Shown here: positions 8,091-15,817 of the stretch, one piece after another | Numbering within the stretch: the first letter of the stretch is position 1 | Layout: each line of letters opens with the position of its first letter | Source of the DNA: Streptomyces marianii | GTDB taxonomy: Bacteria > Actinomycetota > Actinomycetes > Streptomycetales > Streptomycetaceae | DNA length: 64,000 nucleotides | Assembly: GCF_005795905.1 (NCBI RefSeq) | Contig: NZ_VAWE01000001.1 | Location: 4,446,001 to 4,510,000, forward strand | Direction: 5' to 3' | Position numbers and translations under genes: made by a program | The notes under the pieces: model-generated | What the model was told of the DNA's origin: nothing | Databases searched by the model: none | The model's input: only the letters and a program-made list of their open reading frames with translations

Positions 8091-9413
8091 TCAGGGCTCG
8101 ATAGCAAGGAGCCCGATCCCTGTTCCCAGCTGCCTAGGCGCGGAGAGACGCCCGAACTCCTCGATCTGTTCGCCAAGCGTGATAGCCACCCGCGTCCCCC
8201 TGAACGCGGGGGCCGTCAGAGCCCGCCGCAAGCCGCCCGTGCGCTCCAGCAGCCCCGCCACACGCTGTTCCGCTGGGATCACCCAGACCGTCTCCAGCGT
8301 CGCCGCCGCCGCGTCCAGGTCGCCCCGAAGCACCTGCGCCGCGGCGAGGTCGGCCGCGGCCTTGCCCCGCACCGATACCAACTGCCGAGCCGGCGGCCGG
8401 GACGCAACCAGATCCAGCGCCCGCTGCGCCGCCGCCTCCGCCCCCGCTCCGTCGCCGACGAGCAGGGCGGTAGTGCCGTTCGACATCAGCAGCCGCTCCT
8501 CGTTGAAGGCGAACTCACCGCCGACGTCGTCGTGCAGGGCGTCCCGCTCGCCTCTGTCCTGACGCGTGGACGCGACGAGCGCCCGGCTGGCCCGCTCCCG
8601 ATCCCTGAGGTGCCCGTGAGCACGGGCCTCGATGGACAACAGTCGCCGCTTGGCCGTGTCGCCCAGACCGGCGTAGGCCAGCGCGGTCCGCGCATGCCGC
8701 ACGGCCTCCGAAGGACGGCCCGTGAAGTACGCGCAGATTGCCAAGGACCCGGTGGCGTAGGCCCGTAGCGGATCGAACCGCGCCATCTCCCCGTACAGGG
8801 CCGCCGAGCGGGCGAGGCGTGCCGAGTCGTCCAGGGCGCCGAGGTCGAACGCGGCGGTCGACAGCAGCGCGCACGCCTGCCCCGCCACGATCAGCAGATC
8901 CTGCTGCTGCACGGGCACCTTGGTGCGACCACGTTGGTGCTCCGCCTCCGATCGCAGGACCTTCGCCCGCCGGAACGCATCGAAGGCGCTTACGGCGCTG
9001 TACGAGCGGGCGAGGGACAGGGCGTCGTCACGGAGCTGGTCGATGGTCGTGTCGGATACGGACTGCGCGGCGGCAGCACCCGCCTCATCAGCGGCGTCAC
9101 GTGCGGTCATGGCGATTTCACTTTCGAGGTTGTACGCAGTGGGAGTCACCGATGCCGACGTCGACAGCGCGGGCGGCGGCCCGAACAGTGCTGCGGCATC
9201 CACGTCGAAGAGCTGCTCCAGTACCCGGCGCGCGTCCGGCACCGGCATGGTTCTGATCCGGCCCGACGTCCACCGCCGGAACTGTGCCTCCGAGACCGAC
9301 AAGCCCTGCACGCCTGCCTGTGAGGCCGCGCGCTCGAACGCCGTGACGAAGTCCCGGTAACACCAATGCCGTTGCTGGACTAACACGCGCAGCAGCGTGG
9401 CCGGATCGCCCAT
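8091..9413 (-). CDS. FRRW/TPR-type transcriptional regulator
   Basis: This 440-residue protein starts at MGDPATLLRVL. The N-terminal 80 residues form an atypical XRE-like DNA-binding region (LSVSEAQFRRWTSGRIRTMP). The rest is Ala-rich and helical with TPR-like periodicity (RAYATGSLAICAYFTGRPSE). A clear relative with the same layout (VTDRQFRRWRQAG) lies in element 2 at 32748-34022. Both face a divergent operon of small proteins across a promoter full of short direct repeats, so this one probably controls the small-protein/radical SAM operon starting at 9648. Confidence 0.75.
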   Translation of the reverse strand: MGDPATLLRVLVQQRHWCYRDFVTAFERAASQAGVQGLSVSEAQFRRWTSGRIRTMPVPDARRVLEQLFDVDAAALFGPPPALSTSASVTPTAYNLESEIAMTARDAADEAGAAAAQSVSDTTIDQLRDDALSLARSYSAVSAFDAFRRAKVLRSEAEHQRGRTKVPVQQQDLLIVAGQACALLSTAAFDLGALDDSARLARSAALYGEMARFDPLRAYATGSLAICAYFTGRPSEAVRHARTALAYAGLGDTAKRRLLSIEARAHGHLRDRERASRALVASTRQDRGERDALHDDVGGEFAFNEERLLMSNGTTALLVGDGAGAEAAAQRALDLVASRPPARQLVSVRGKAAADLAAAQVLRGDLDAAAATLETVWVIPAEQRVAGLLERTGGLRRALTAPAFRGTRVAITLGEQIEEFGRLSAPRQLGTGIGLLAIEP

Positions 9414-9509
9414 CGGTCGCTCCCTCAAGGTCAGGAGACGGGCCACATCGCCCCGCTCCACTTCGTGCCTACTGGCCAACACCCCTGCTGCGCAATGAAA
9501 TCCGTGCAG

Positions 9510-9599
9510 ATGACATCACGGTGCCACCTCCATGACATCCCGGTCGTCTGGCGAGCGCCAGATGACACCAGCCGCGTTGTGGTCGTGACACCCCTGTCA
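9510..9599. promoter_or_regulatory. TGACAYC repeat operator region
   Basis: ATGACATC occurs at 9510 and 9532, ATGACACC at 9562 and GTGACACC at 9585; the last forms the dyad TGACA-CCCC-TGTCA (9586-9599). GGCGAGCGCC at 9550 is a further palindrome. The region separates the divergent regulator gene and the small-protein/radical SAM operon. The repeats are probable binding sites for the regulator. Confidence 0.5.
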
Positions 9600-9647
9600 G
9601 GGGGACTCTTGCGCCACCTCGACGACCTCAGCGAAAGGGAGTGGACC

Positions 9648-9863
9648 GTGAGCAGCCCCCGGCTTCCCCGACGAACCCCCGGCGCGACCAGCACGCGCTA
9701 CGAGGCCGTCGTGGCCCCCTACGTGGAGACGGCCGCCGGCACCCCGCCGGAGCGCCGCGGTCTCCCCCGGGCCGCCGAGGCGTTCCGTAACCGGCACGGC
9801 GACCCCTCCACGTGGAGCTCCGCCCAGTTCGACGCCTTCCTTGGCCTGGGCGGAGCCCAGTGA
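9648..9863 (+). CDS. Small unknown protein, first gene of the radical SAM operon
   Basis: This 71-residue protein begins at a GTG after GAAAGGGAG. It is rich in Arg, Pro and Ala with aromatic residues near the C-terminus (STWSSAQFDAFLGLGGAQ). It overlaps the next gene by GTGA. I do not recognise a family. Pairs of small proteins behind an FRRW/TPR regulator also occur at 34190 in element 2, suggesting a common regulatory or accessory role rather than an enzyme. Confidence 0.55.
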   Translation: MSSPRLPRRTPGATSTRYEAVVAPYVETAAGTPPERRGLPRAAEAFRNRHGDPSTWSSAQFDAFLGLGGAQ

Positions 9864-10132
9864 GCGCGACCGCGGAGGCGAACGTCTGGGTCACGGAGGA
9901 CACCGGGCACCGGCTCCTCGGCCAGGGCGTCGCACATCCCGCCAGCGGACGTCGCGGAACTGTGGGCGCGGTCTTGATCTACATATCGAAGCTCACCGGC
10001 AGGCCGGTCAGGAAGGTGGCGCACATGCGTCCGATGGACCACTCGGGTCGGGAATGGACCGCCGACCCGGACACCCTCCAGCCCCTACGGCAGATTTCCC
10101 CGTCGGCACCGGACAGCGGCAAGCGCAGCTGA
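9860..10132 (+). CDS. Small unknown protein, second gene of the radical SAM operon
   Basis: This 90-residue protein begins at the GTG of a GTGA overlap. It reads NVWVTEDTGHRLLGQGVAHP ... GTVGAVLIYISKLTGRPVRK ... HMRPMDHSGREWTADP, which suggests a small beta-rich domain. No catalytic motif or membrane segment is seen. Function unknown. It is tightly coupled to the gene before it, while 170 bp separate it from the 119-residue protein downstream. Confidence 0.55.
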   Translation: MSATAEANVWVTEDTGHRLLGQGVAHPASGRRGTVGAVLIYISKLTGRPVRKVAHMRPMDHSGREWTADPDTLQPLRQISPSAPDSGKRS

Positions 10133-10302
10133 ACAGGCTTCCCGCCCGTTGCCGACCAATCGGGCGACAGCGGGTGGGGAACGGCGTCCCAGGGCGCCAC
10201 GCACCAAACCGGCGAGGTGCCTACGGCACCGGACCGGCGGCTAGCAGAGCGGATCAGAACGGCCCACCCCGGGCAGTCACCCTTCCATCAAGGAGATCAG
10301 CC

Positions 10303-10662
10303 ATGCCGAAACCCAGGCGAGAGAAGCAGAACCACCTGATATACGCGGACGTCGTGGACTCCAAGTCCAAGGCGGGCGTGTGGATGGGGGAGCGTGCCTC
10401 CTTCCGCGAGAAGCAGGGCCGCATCCTCGAGGCGCTGAAGGACCGCACGGACTGGGTCAACCTGGAAGGCGCCGTCATGGTCATCAGCACCGAGCCGGCC
10501 GGTCTCACGGTCATCGCGCCGAACCCGACGCTTCCCGGAGTGATCGTCCTCGCCGACGGTGGTTCCCCTGCGGCCTCCGCCCGGCTCCAGGCCGACGCCG
10601 AGGAGCAGGTCCGCGCGGTCATGGCCGAGCTGGGCATCGCCGAAGAGGAAACGGCGGCCTGA
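10303..10662 (+). CDS. 119-residue protein encoded before the radical SAM enzymes
   Basis: The ATG follows AAGGAG, an excellent ribosome site. The protein is soluble and charged (MPKPRREKQN ... SKSKAGVWMGERASFREK ... ALKDRTDWVNLEG ... TVIAPNPTLPGVIVLADGGS) with an acidic C-terminal helix (EEQVRAVMAELGIAEEE). It ends 4 bp before the GTG of the SPASM radical SAM gene, so the two are co-translated. It has no Cys and lacks a classic leader/core layout. It may be a substrate, a recognition-element partner or a chaperone of the enzymes; I cannot tell which. Confidence 0.75.
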   Translation: MPKPRREKQNHLIYADVVDSKSKAGVWMGERASFREKQGRILEALKDRTDWVNLEGAVMVISTEPAGLTVIAPNPTLPGVIVLADGGSPAASARLQADAEEQVRAVMAELGIAEEETAA

Positions 10663-10666
10663 CCCA

Positions 10667-11968
10667 GTGGCCACTCCCCAGTTGCTGTGGGGGAAATACT
10701 TCCAGTACGACCGGGACGGGGAGGCTGTACTCCTCGACCCGGTCACGCTGGAGAGTGTGCTTCTCGACTCCGGCGAGGTCTCTGACCTCGCCGGGGTCCC
10801 CCCGACCGCGACGCACTTAGCCCTCGCCGGGCTCGGCTTCACCCAGGACGGCCCCGCGGCCGACCGCCGTGAAGCACTCCACCACCGCCTCCACACCCTG
10901 GGCATCGACCCGACCCCGCGCCGGATCAGCGGCCTCCGGGTGGTGCTCACCGACCGCTGCAACATGGCCTGCACGTACTGCTTCGTAGACACCAACAGCG
11001 GGAAGCCGGATATGACGGAGCAGGAGCTCGCTGCCGGCCTTGAGTTCCTGTTCGAGCAGAATGCGGGGCAGGAGGAGGTCTCGATCCAGTGGTTCGGCGG
11101 CGAGCCGACCATCCGCTTCGACCTCATGCAGTACGGCGACGAACTCGCCGACACCCTCGCGGCCCGCTACGGCGTGGCGCGGGTCCGACGCACGGTCGTC
11201 ACGAACGGCGCTCGCCTGACGGACGAGGCCCTCGACCACTTCGTACGGCGCGAGTACGGGGTGGGCATCTCTATCGACGGGCCGCCGGGAATCAACTCGG
11301 CGAACCGGCTCCTCCTCGGCGGCCAGCCCGCAGACGATCGCATCCGCCGCAACGTCCGACGCCTGGTCGAAGCGAAGGGCCTGCACGTCGGCTGCAACCT
11401 CACCCCGACGGCATCGAACATCGGGCGTCTGGCCGAGAGCGTGCAGTGGATCATCGACGATCTCGGCCTCAAGTTCATCTATGTCAACACGCCCATCCCC
11501 ACCGGGGGCGAGTGGCGGGTGAACGGGGCGGATCTGGCTCGGGAGCTCTACGAGGCCCGTCTGACTGCGTTGGGGAAGGGCGGGATGCTGTTCTCTGTCC
11601 TCGACCGGGCTTTCCAGGCCCTCGACACCCGTCGACCGATGCTCTTCGACCACATGCAGGGAGACCTCAGCCTCAACGCAGCCCTGCTGCCCGGCGACCG
11701 GGTCAGCGTGTGCGACATCAACTTCACCGAGCCTTCGTTCCTCCACACACTCGACGAGCTGCGGTCGGACCGAAGTCTCCTCACAAGGGCGACGAAGAAG
11801 GTCGCGCCGCTCCCTGAGTGCGGCGACTGCCCGGCGCTGGCCATCTGCGGCGGCCCGTCCCGCAACGAGCAGGCCCTCATCGGCGGCAGCACCCCCGACC
11901 CGCAGATGTGCGCCTTCTACACCAGCACCGTGGCCATCGCGGTCTGGGACAACACGGGGGTGCAATGA
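10667..11968 (+). CDS. Radical SAM/SPASM enzyme
   Basis: This 433-residue enzyme starts at GTG. Residues 98-105 (CNMACTYC) are the CxxxCxxC motif binding the [4Fe-4S]-SAM cluster. GGEP near residue 146 is the SAM-binding motif. The C-terminus has a SPASM-type auxiliary-cluster region: Cys in VSVCDINF, then ECGDCPALAICGGPS and a final Cys in QMCAFYTS. About 80 N-terminal residues precede the barrel (LLWGKYFQYDRDGEAVLLDP) and could be a peptide-recognition domain. Enzymes of this group modify ribosomal peptides or protein residues. The ATGA overlap with the next radical SAM gene implies a joint pathway. Confidence 0.9.
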   Translation: MATPQLLWGKYFQYDRDGEAVLLDPVTLESVLLDSGEVSDLAGVPPTATHLALAGLGFTQDGPAADRREALHHRLHTLGIDPTPRRISGLRVVLTDRCNMACTYCFVDTNSGKPDMTEQELAAGLEFLFEQNAGQEEVSIQWFGGEPTIRFDLMQYGDELADTLAARYGVARVRRTVVTNGARLTDEALDHFVRREYGVGISIDGPPGINSANRLLLGGQPADDRIRRNVRRLVEAKGLHVGCNLTPTASNIGRLAESVQWIIDDLGLKFIYVNTPIPTGGEWRVNGADLARELYEARLTALGKGGMLFSVLDRAFQALDTRRPMLFDHMQGDLSLNAALLPGDRVSVCDINFTEPSFLHTLDELRSDRSLLTRATKKVAPLPECGDCPALAICGGPSRNEQALIGGSTPDPQMCAFYTSTVAIAVWDNTGVQ

Positions 11969-12843
11969 GCGCCTCTGCCCGTACGGCGCTGGTCTCGACG
12001 GCGGGGCACTGCGAGGTCGCGTGCGGTTTCTGCTTCCGGGCCGACAGAGCTCGCGGCTTCCTCACCACCGCGACGTACACGCGTGCCCTGTCGAGGCTGA
12101 AGGAGGCTGGGGTGGAGGGCGTGTGCCTGACAGGTGGTGAGCCCACCCACCACCCAGCTCTCCGGAAGCTCGTCCGCCTGGCCCTCCAGTTCGGCATGAC
12201 GGTGTCCATGGTGACCTCGGCCCGCTCGGAGTCCGAGGTCTCCACCCTCGCGGAGGTCGGTCACCTTCTGACCAACGTGACCGTCTCCGCAGACTCGCAG
12301 GGCGCGATGACACTCGGCCGCACCACTCGGACCGCGGCCTCGGCCGTCGCGACGCTCGACGCCGTGGACACCCCCTCGAAAGTGCTGCACCTGACCTACT
12401 GGGACGTGGACGGCGAGGAAGCCGCCCAGGTCGCCGACCTCGTAGCGGGAACCGGGATCGACGTCCAGCTCAGCCCCGTCCTCCTCTCCGAGGGCGCCTT
12501 GCGTCGGGACAGCCGATCTATCCGGGACTCTCTGATGCAGAGGGCGCGCGATACGGCGGCGCTCGGTCAGCACTTCCGCCTGTCCAACGGATACCGGTCC
12601 TACCTGGACGACCTGCGACAGCTACAGCTGTCCGAGAAGGAGAGCCACCCCTGTCGGTCGGCCACCCTCTACGTGTCGGCTGACGGTGGGGTACGGCACT
12701 GCCCTTACGGCGCATCCGAGGTGAGTGTCCACGCCCCACGTACCGAGATCCGGGCCTTCCTCGACGGGCCGGCCACGGACCGTGTCGTACCCGATTGCGC
12801 CGCCATCTGCCGCCCTGCCTCCCGCGACTGCGCGACGGCCTGA
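11965..12843 (+). CDS. Second radical SAM enzyme with extra C-terminal cysteines
   Basis: This 292-residue protein begins in an ATGA overlap. CEVACGFC at residues 16-23 is the SAM cluster motif and LTGGEPTHHP follows with the GGEP loop. C-terminal cysteines (HPCRSATLYVS, RHCPYG, DCAAICRPASRDC) resemble a SPASM/twitch auxiliary cluster. It is short because the motif starts almost at the N-terminus. It presumably carries out a second radical modification on the same substrate as the enzyme upstream. Substrate unknown. Confidence 0.88.
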   Translation: MSASARTALVSTAGHCEVACGFCFRADRARGFLTTATYTRALSRLKEAGVEGVCLTGGEPTHHPALRKLVRLALQFGMTVSMVTSARSESEVSTLAEVGHLLTNVTVSADSQGAMTLGRTTRTAASAVATLDAVDTPSKVLHLTYWDVDGEEAAQVADLVAGTGIDVQLSPVLLSEGALRRDSRSIRDSLMQRARDTAALGQHFRLSNGYRSYLDDLRQLQLSEKESHPCRSATLYVSADGGVRHCPYGASEVSVHAPRTEIRAFLDGPATDRVVPDCAAICRPASRDCATA

Positions 12844-12857
12844 CCTTGGGGGTTCAC

Positions 12858-13640
12858 GTGCAACCGTCGGTCTCCGTCACCGATCCCGACGACTTCGACA
12901 CCCATTGGAGGAAGCCGCCCAACTTCCGCATGCAGGTCCCGTTCGACTACCTATTCCTGCCTGCGACCGACATCCTCGACCGCATTCGCCGCGACGACGA
13001 GGTGCGGTTCACGATCCTCGGAGACGACGACTGGAAGGTGCGCATGGACCGCACCGCCGCATTCCGGACGGCCCCGGTCGAGGAGATCGCCACGTGGCCA
13101 TTCCGCCTGGTGCACTTCAACCTCGCCCGGTTCTACGACGAGCTGCTGAGCGGCTTTCAGGAAGAGGTCATGGTCCCCTGGCGCGTCTACCTGTCGGCGC
13201 AAGGATTCACCTGGCAGCGGTGCGCGCCCATCCTGTTCCTGTCCACCGAAGGAGCGGCCTCGACCTACCACAACGACAACTCGCACGGTCTGGTGTGGCA
13301 GATCCATGGGACCAAGACCTTCCACAGCTATCACAACCCCGACAACCACCTGTCACCCGAAGCCGCGGTCCTCGGTGAGACCACTGGAGAGGATCCTCCG
13401 TCGCACGACGAGGCGGACCGGCAGTCGGTGATGATGCGACCAGGCGACCAGCTGTGGAGCCACGCCCTTACACCGCATTGGGTCACTACCGAATCGCCGC
13501 TCGCGCTCAGCGTCACCCTCTCCCACGGTGGCCTAAGCCACCGTGGCCGGTACGCCGATCGCGAGTTGGCTCTGCGCGCCCACTGGGACAAGCACCCGGC
13601 TGAGGCGTGGACCCTCGACCTGGGCCACACCCGATACTGA
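12858..13640 (+). CDS. JmjC/cupin-like oxygenase
   Basis: This 260-residue protein starts at a GTG after GGGGG, 15 bp behind the second radical SAM gene. The region STYHNDNSHGLVWQIHGTKT has an HxD pair (about His138 and Asp140) and a downstream Lys, and VMMRPGDQLW followed by ALTPHWV supplies a distal His (about 207). This matches the Fe(II)/2-oxoglutarate facial triad of JmjC-like (cupin_8) hydroxylases. Such enzymes hydroxylate amino acid side chains in proteins or peptides. As last gene of the operon it is a candidate third tailoring enzyme. Confidence 0.75.
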   Translation: MQPSVSVTDPDDFDTHWRKPPNFRMQVPFDYLFLPATDILDRIRRDDEVRFTILGDDDWKVRMDRTAAFRTAPVEEIATWPFRLVHFNLARFYDELLSGFQEEVMVPWRVYLSAQGFTWQRCAPILFLSTEGAASTYHNDNSHGLVWQIHGTKTFHSYHNPDNHLSPEAAVLGETTGEDPPSHDEADRQSVMMRPGDQLWSHALTPHWVTTESPLALSVTLSHGGLSHRGRYADRELALRAHWDKHPAEAWTLDLGHTRY

Positions 13641-13649
13641 GCTACCCCT

Positions 13650-13682
13650 GCTGCCCCACCGCCAGGTCGGCGGTGGGGCAGC
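13650..13682. terminator. Bidirectional terminator between oxygenase and aspS
   Basis: GCTGCCCCACCGCC and GGCGGTGGGGCAGC form a perfect 14-bp stem with a 5-nt loop, placed between the convergent stops at 13640 and 13702. Confidence 0.8.
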
Positions 13683-13701
13683 AGCGCGTGTTGCACCTGG
13701 C

Positions 13702-15018
13702 TCAGGGGGTGAGGCGGTTCGGGCCCCGGAACAGGAACGCGGCCTCGCGGATCGAGTCCAAGCCGAGCATGACCATCAGGATCCGGCCCAGGCCGGCACC
13801 GAGGCCGCCGTGGGGCGGGCACCCGAACCGGAAGATGTTCATGTAGTCCTGCATCGGCTCGGTGTCCATGCTCTTCTCCTCGGCCTGCTTGAGCAGCACG
13901 TCGGAGCGGTGTTCACGCTGGGCGCCGGTGGTGATCTCCAGGCCCTTCCAGAGCAGGTCGAAGCTGAGTGTCAGGTCCGGCCGGTCCGCCGGACGCATGT
14001 GGTAGAAGGGCCGGATGCTGGCCGGGTAGTGCGTGATGAACACGAACTCGTGACCCGTGAGCTTCTTCATGTGAGCGGCGATAGCCCGCTCGCCTTCCGG
14101 GTCCAGGTCCTCCTTGAGCCCTTCCGGGTCCCAGCCTCCGGCCCGCAGGATCGCCTGCGCCTCGGCCATCCTGATCCTGGGGAACGGGGTCTCCGGAACG
14201 ACGACCTCGACGCCGAAGATCTCCTGGATCGCGTCACCGTGTACCTCAGCGACCTTCGCCATGGCGTGGGCAAGCATTCGCTCCTCGAACGCCATAACGT
14301 CCTCGACGTCGTCGATCCACGACAGCTCCACGTCCACGCCGGTGAACTCGGTCGCGTGCCGGGAGGTGAACGACGGCTCGGCCCGGAAGACGGGACCGAT
14401 CTCGAAGACCCGATCGATGCCGGCCGCCACAGCCATCTGCTTGTAGAACTGCGGCGACTGCGCGAGGTAGGCCGACCGGTCGAAGTACCCGAGCTTGAAC
14501 ACCTCCGCGCCGGACTCCGAGGCGGTGCCCATCAGCTTCGGCGTGTGCATCTCAGTGCACCCGTGCTGCATGGCGTACTCGCGCAGCCCCTGCTCCAGGG
14601 TGGTCTGTGCGGTGAACACCAGCTGCGCGCCATCTCGCTTGCGTACGTCGAGGAAGCGCCAGTCAAGCCGGTGCTCGAGACCGGTGTGCTCGTCGATCGG
14701 CAGGGGCGTCTCCGCCCTGTTCAGCACTTCGACCGTCTCGGGGACGAGCTCCAGGCCGCCCAGCTTGACCTGGGCCGCCTCCACGACACGTCCGGTGATC
14801 CGGACAGCGGACTCGGGCGAAAGCGACTCGAGGACGGCTTCCAGCGCGCCGCCGTCGCGCTTATGGGTCACCTGGAGCATGCCGGAGTGGTCACGCAGAA
14901 TGACGAACTGCATCTTGCGTTGCAGTCGGAGCGCGTTCACCCATCCGGAGACCGTGACGGTCTGGTCGAGGTGCGCGCGTAGGCCAGAAGTCAGTACGCG
15001 GCTAGTGGTGTGGATCAT
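13702..15018 (-). CDS. aspS: Archaeal-type aspartyl-tRNA synthetase
   Basis: This 438-residue class IIb synthetase has an N-terminal OB-fold anticodon domain (VTVSGWVNALRLQRKMQFVI), motif 2 (FEIGPVFRAEPSFTSRHATE) and motif 3 (GGLGAGLGRILMVMLGL). It lacks the long GAD insertion of the bacterial form (about 590 residues), so it is the archaeal/eukaryal type, which can be non-discriminating. The host should have its own bacterial aspS elsewhere. A T-box riboswitch with an Asp specifier precedes it, and it is convergent to the radical SAM operon. A duplicate synthetase on a mobile element commonly serves as immunity to a synthetase inhibitor; that role here is inferred. Confidence 0.93.
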   Translation of the reverse strand: MIHTTSRVLTSGLRAHLDQTVTVSGWVNALRLQRKMQFVILRDHSGMLQVTHKRDGGALEAVLESLSPESAVRITGRVVEAAQVKLGGLELVPETVEVLNRAETPLPIDEHTGLEHRLDWRFLDVRKRDGAQLVFTAQTTLEQGLREYAMQHGCTEMHTPKLMGTASESGAEVFKLGYFDRSAYLAQSPQFYKQMAVAAGIDRVFEIGPVFRAEPSFTSRHATEFTGVDVELSWIDDVEDVMAFEERMLAHAMAKVAEVHGDAIQEIFGVEVVVPETPFPRIRMAEAQAILRAGGWDPEGLKEDLDPEGERAIAAHMKKLTGHEFVFITHYPASIRPFYHMRPADRPDLTLSFDLLWKGLEITTGAQREHRSDVLLKQAEEKSMDTEPMQDYMNIFRFGCPPHGGLGAGLGRILMVMLGLDSIREAAFLFRGPNRLTP

Positions 15019-15280
15019 CGCAGCCCTCCAAGGGCGTCGTCATGATCCCTTGGGGGCGTGGGCGAGAAGGGTACTCGCGGTGCCACCACGCCTTTGCCAC
15101 CGCCAGACAGCGGCGGCCTCATTCAGCCCGATGACGGGGGCAAACCGGCGGGGCATTGGGCCCGAAGACCGTTCCTCCCCGCGCTCGGGAGGGTCTTCAC
15201 CACGGGGCGCGAGTCCGCCTTCCCAGCTGTCGGCGGCTCTCTCTGCTCGCGTGATCCGTGGCTACTCGTCTCCGTCTACG
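15019..15280 (-). promoter_or_regulatory. T-box riboswitch (Asp, GAC specifier) acting on translation
   Basis: Read on the minus strand. Stem I: GGAG...CTCC closes an internal loop whose 5' side contains AGTA and whose 3' side (TGAAGACC) presents GAC at 15195-15193; above it CCACGG pairs CCGTGG, CGCGAG pairs CTCGCG and CCGCC pairs GGCGG. Antisequestrator: GGCGTGG/CCACGCC (15092-15086, 15061-15055), the 7-nt bulge TGGCACC (15085-15079) and GCGAG/CTCGC. Sequestrator: GCCCCCAAGGG pairs CCCTTGGAGGGC with one bulged A (15057-15023) and buries the ribosome site GGAGGG (15029-15024), 5 nt before the ATG. The two structures share 15055-15057. No T-run follows, so control is translational: uncharged tRNA-Asp should switch synthesis on. 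Confidence 0.9.
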
Positions 15281-15569
15281 CGTTATCCACGAGAGTAGGG
15301 ATCTCGCAAGTCCCTCGCAACGGAATCACGGCGGCGGCGTATCACGTGGCCGAATGTGTCCCTGCTGAGGCCAGATAGGACACTCCGCCGTCCATCGCTG
15401 CCGCTCCCCAAAGCCGCCATGAGCATGTGCGGAAACTACGACTCAGAGCCGTATAGCGGCCTGCCCGCTCGCGGTCTTGGACTTCCGACCTGGAGGGGAT
15501 TGCTGCACATGGGTAGGACTGACTACTGCAACGACCCTGCCGCGCCGAAGGCGAACGCTCCCTGTGGGC
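15281..15569. other. Intergenic region with the aspS promoter
   Basis: On the minus strand TTGCGA and GATAAC lie 16 bp apart shortly upstream of the T-box stem I and may be the promoter of the leader. No gene is supported in the remainder. Confidence 0.3.
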
Positions 15570-15743
15570 ATGATGGCTACTTCCTGCTGCCGCTGCGATC
15601 GGTTAACCGTCGCCCCGATCGCGGTGCGGCACATCGAACGGGTGAGCGGTCATGGCGTCACCCTGTACGCCTGTCCCGACTGCGCGCCACTGCTCTCCCC
15701 CGGCCCTCTCCCGGCCAAGATCTCCTTACCGGTGGGAGGCTGA
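15570..15743 (+). CDS. Small zinc-ribbon-like protein
   Basis: This 57-residue protein starts at MMATSCCRCDRLTVAPI. Two Cys pairs (CCRC and ACPDC) about 30 residues apart suggest a zinc-binding knuckle; between them is RHIERVSGHGVTLY. I recall similar small Cys-pair proteins as common companions of integrative elements and phages in Streptomyces, of unknown function. A strong hairpin follows 12 bp after its stop. Confidence 0.6.
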   Translation: MMATSCCRCDRLTVAPIAVRHIERVSGHGVTLYACPDCAPLLSPGPLPAKISLPVGG

Positions 15744-15755
15744 CTGCCCTAGACG

Positions 15756-15798
15756 GACGATGCCCCTCAGGATGGCACCGGCCGGGAGGGGCATCGTC
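15756..15798 (+). terminator. Terminator after the zinc-ribbon gene
   Basis: GACGATGCCCCTC and GAGGGGCATCGTC form a perfect 13-bp stem with a 17-nt loop, and may also serve the convergent nuclease gene. Confidence 0.75.
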
Positions 15799-15817
15799 AT
15801 GGTCGAGCGAGGAGGGG

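Noticed and set aside
13543..14982. Frame of 479 codons on the plus strand
   Set aside because: Antisense shadow of aspS, which has all class II synthetase motifs.
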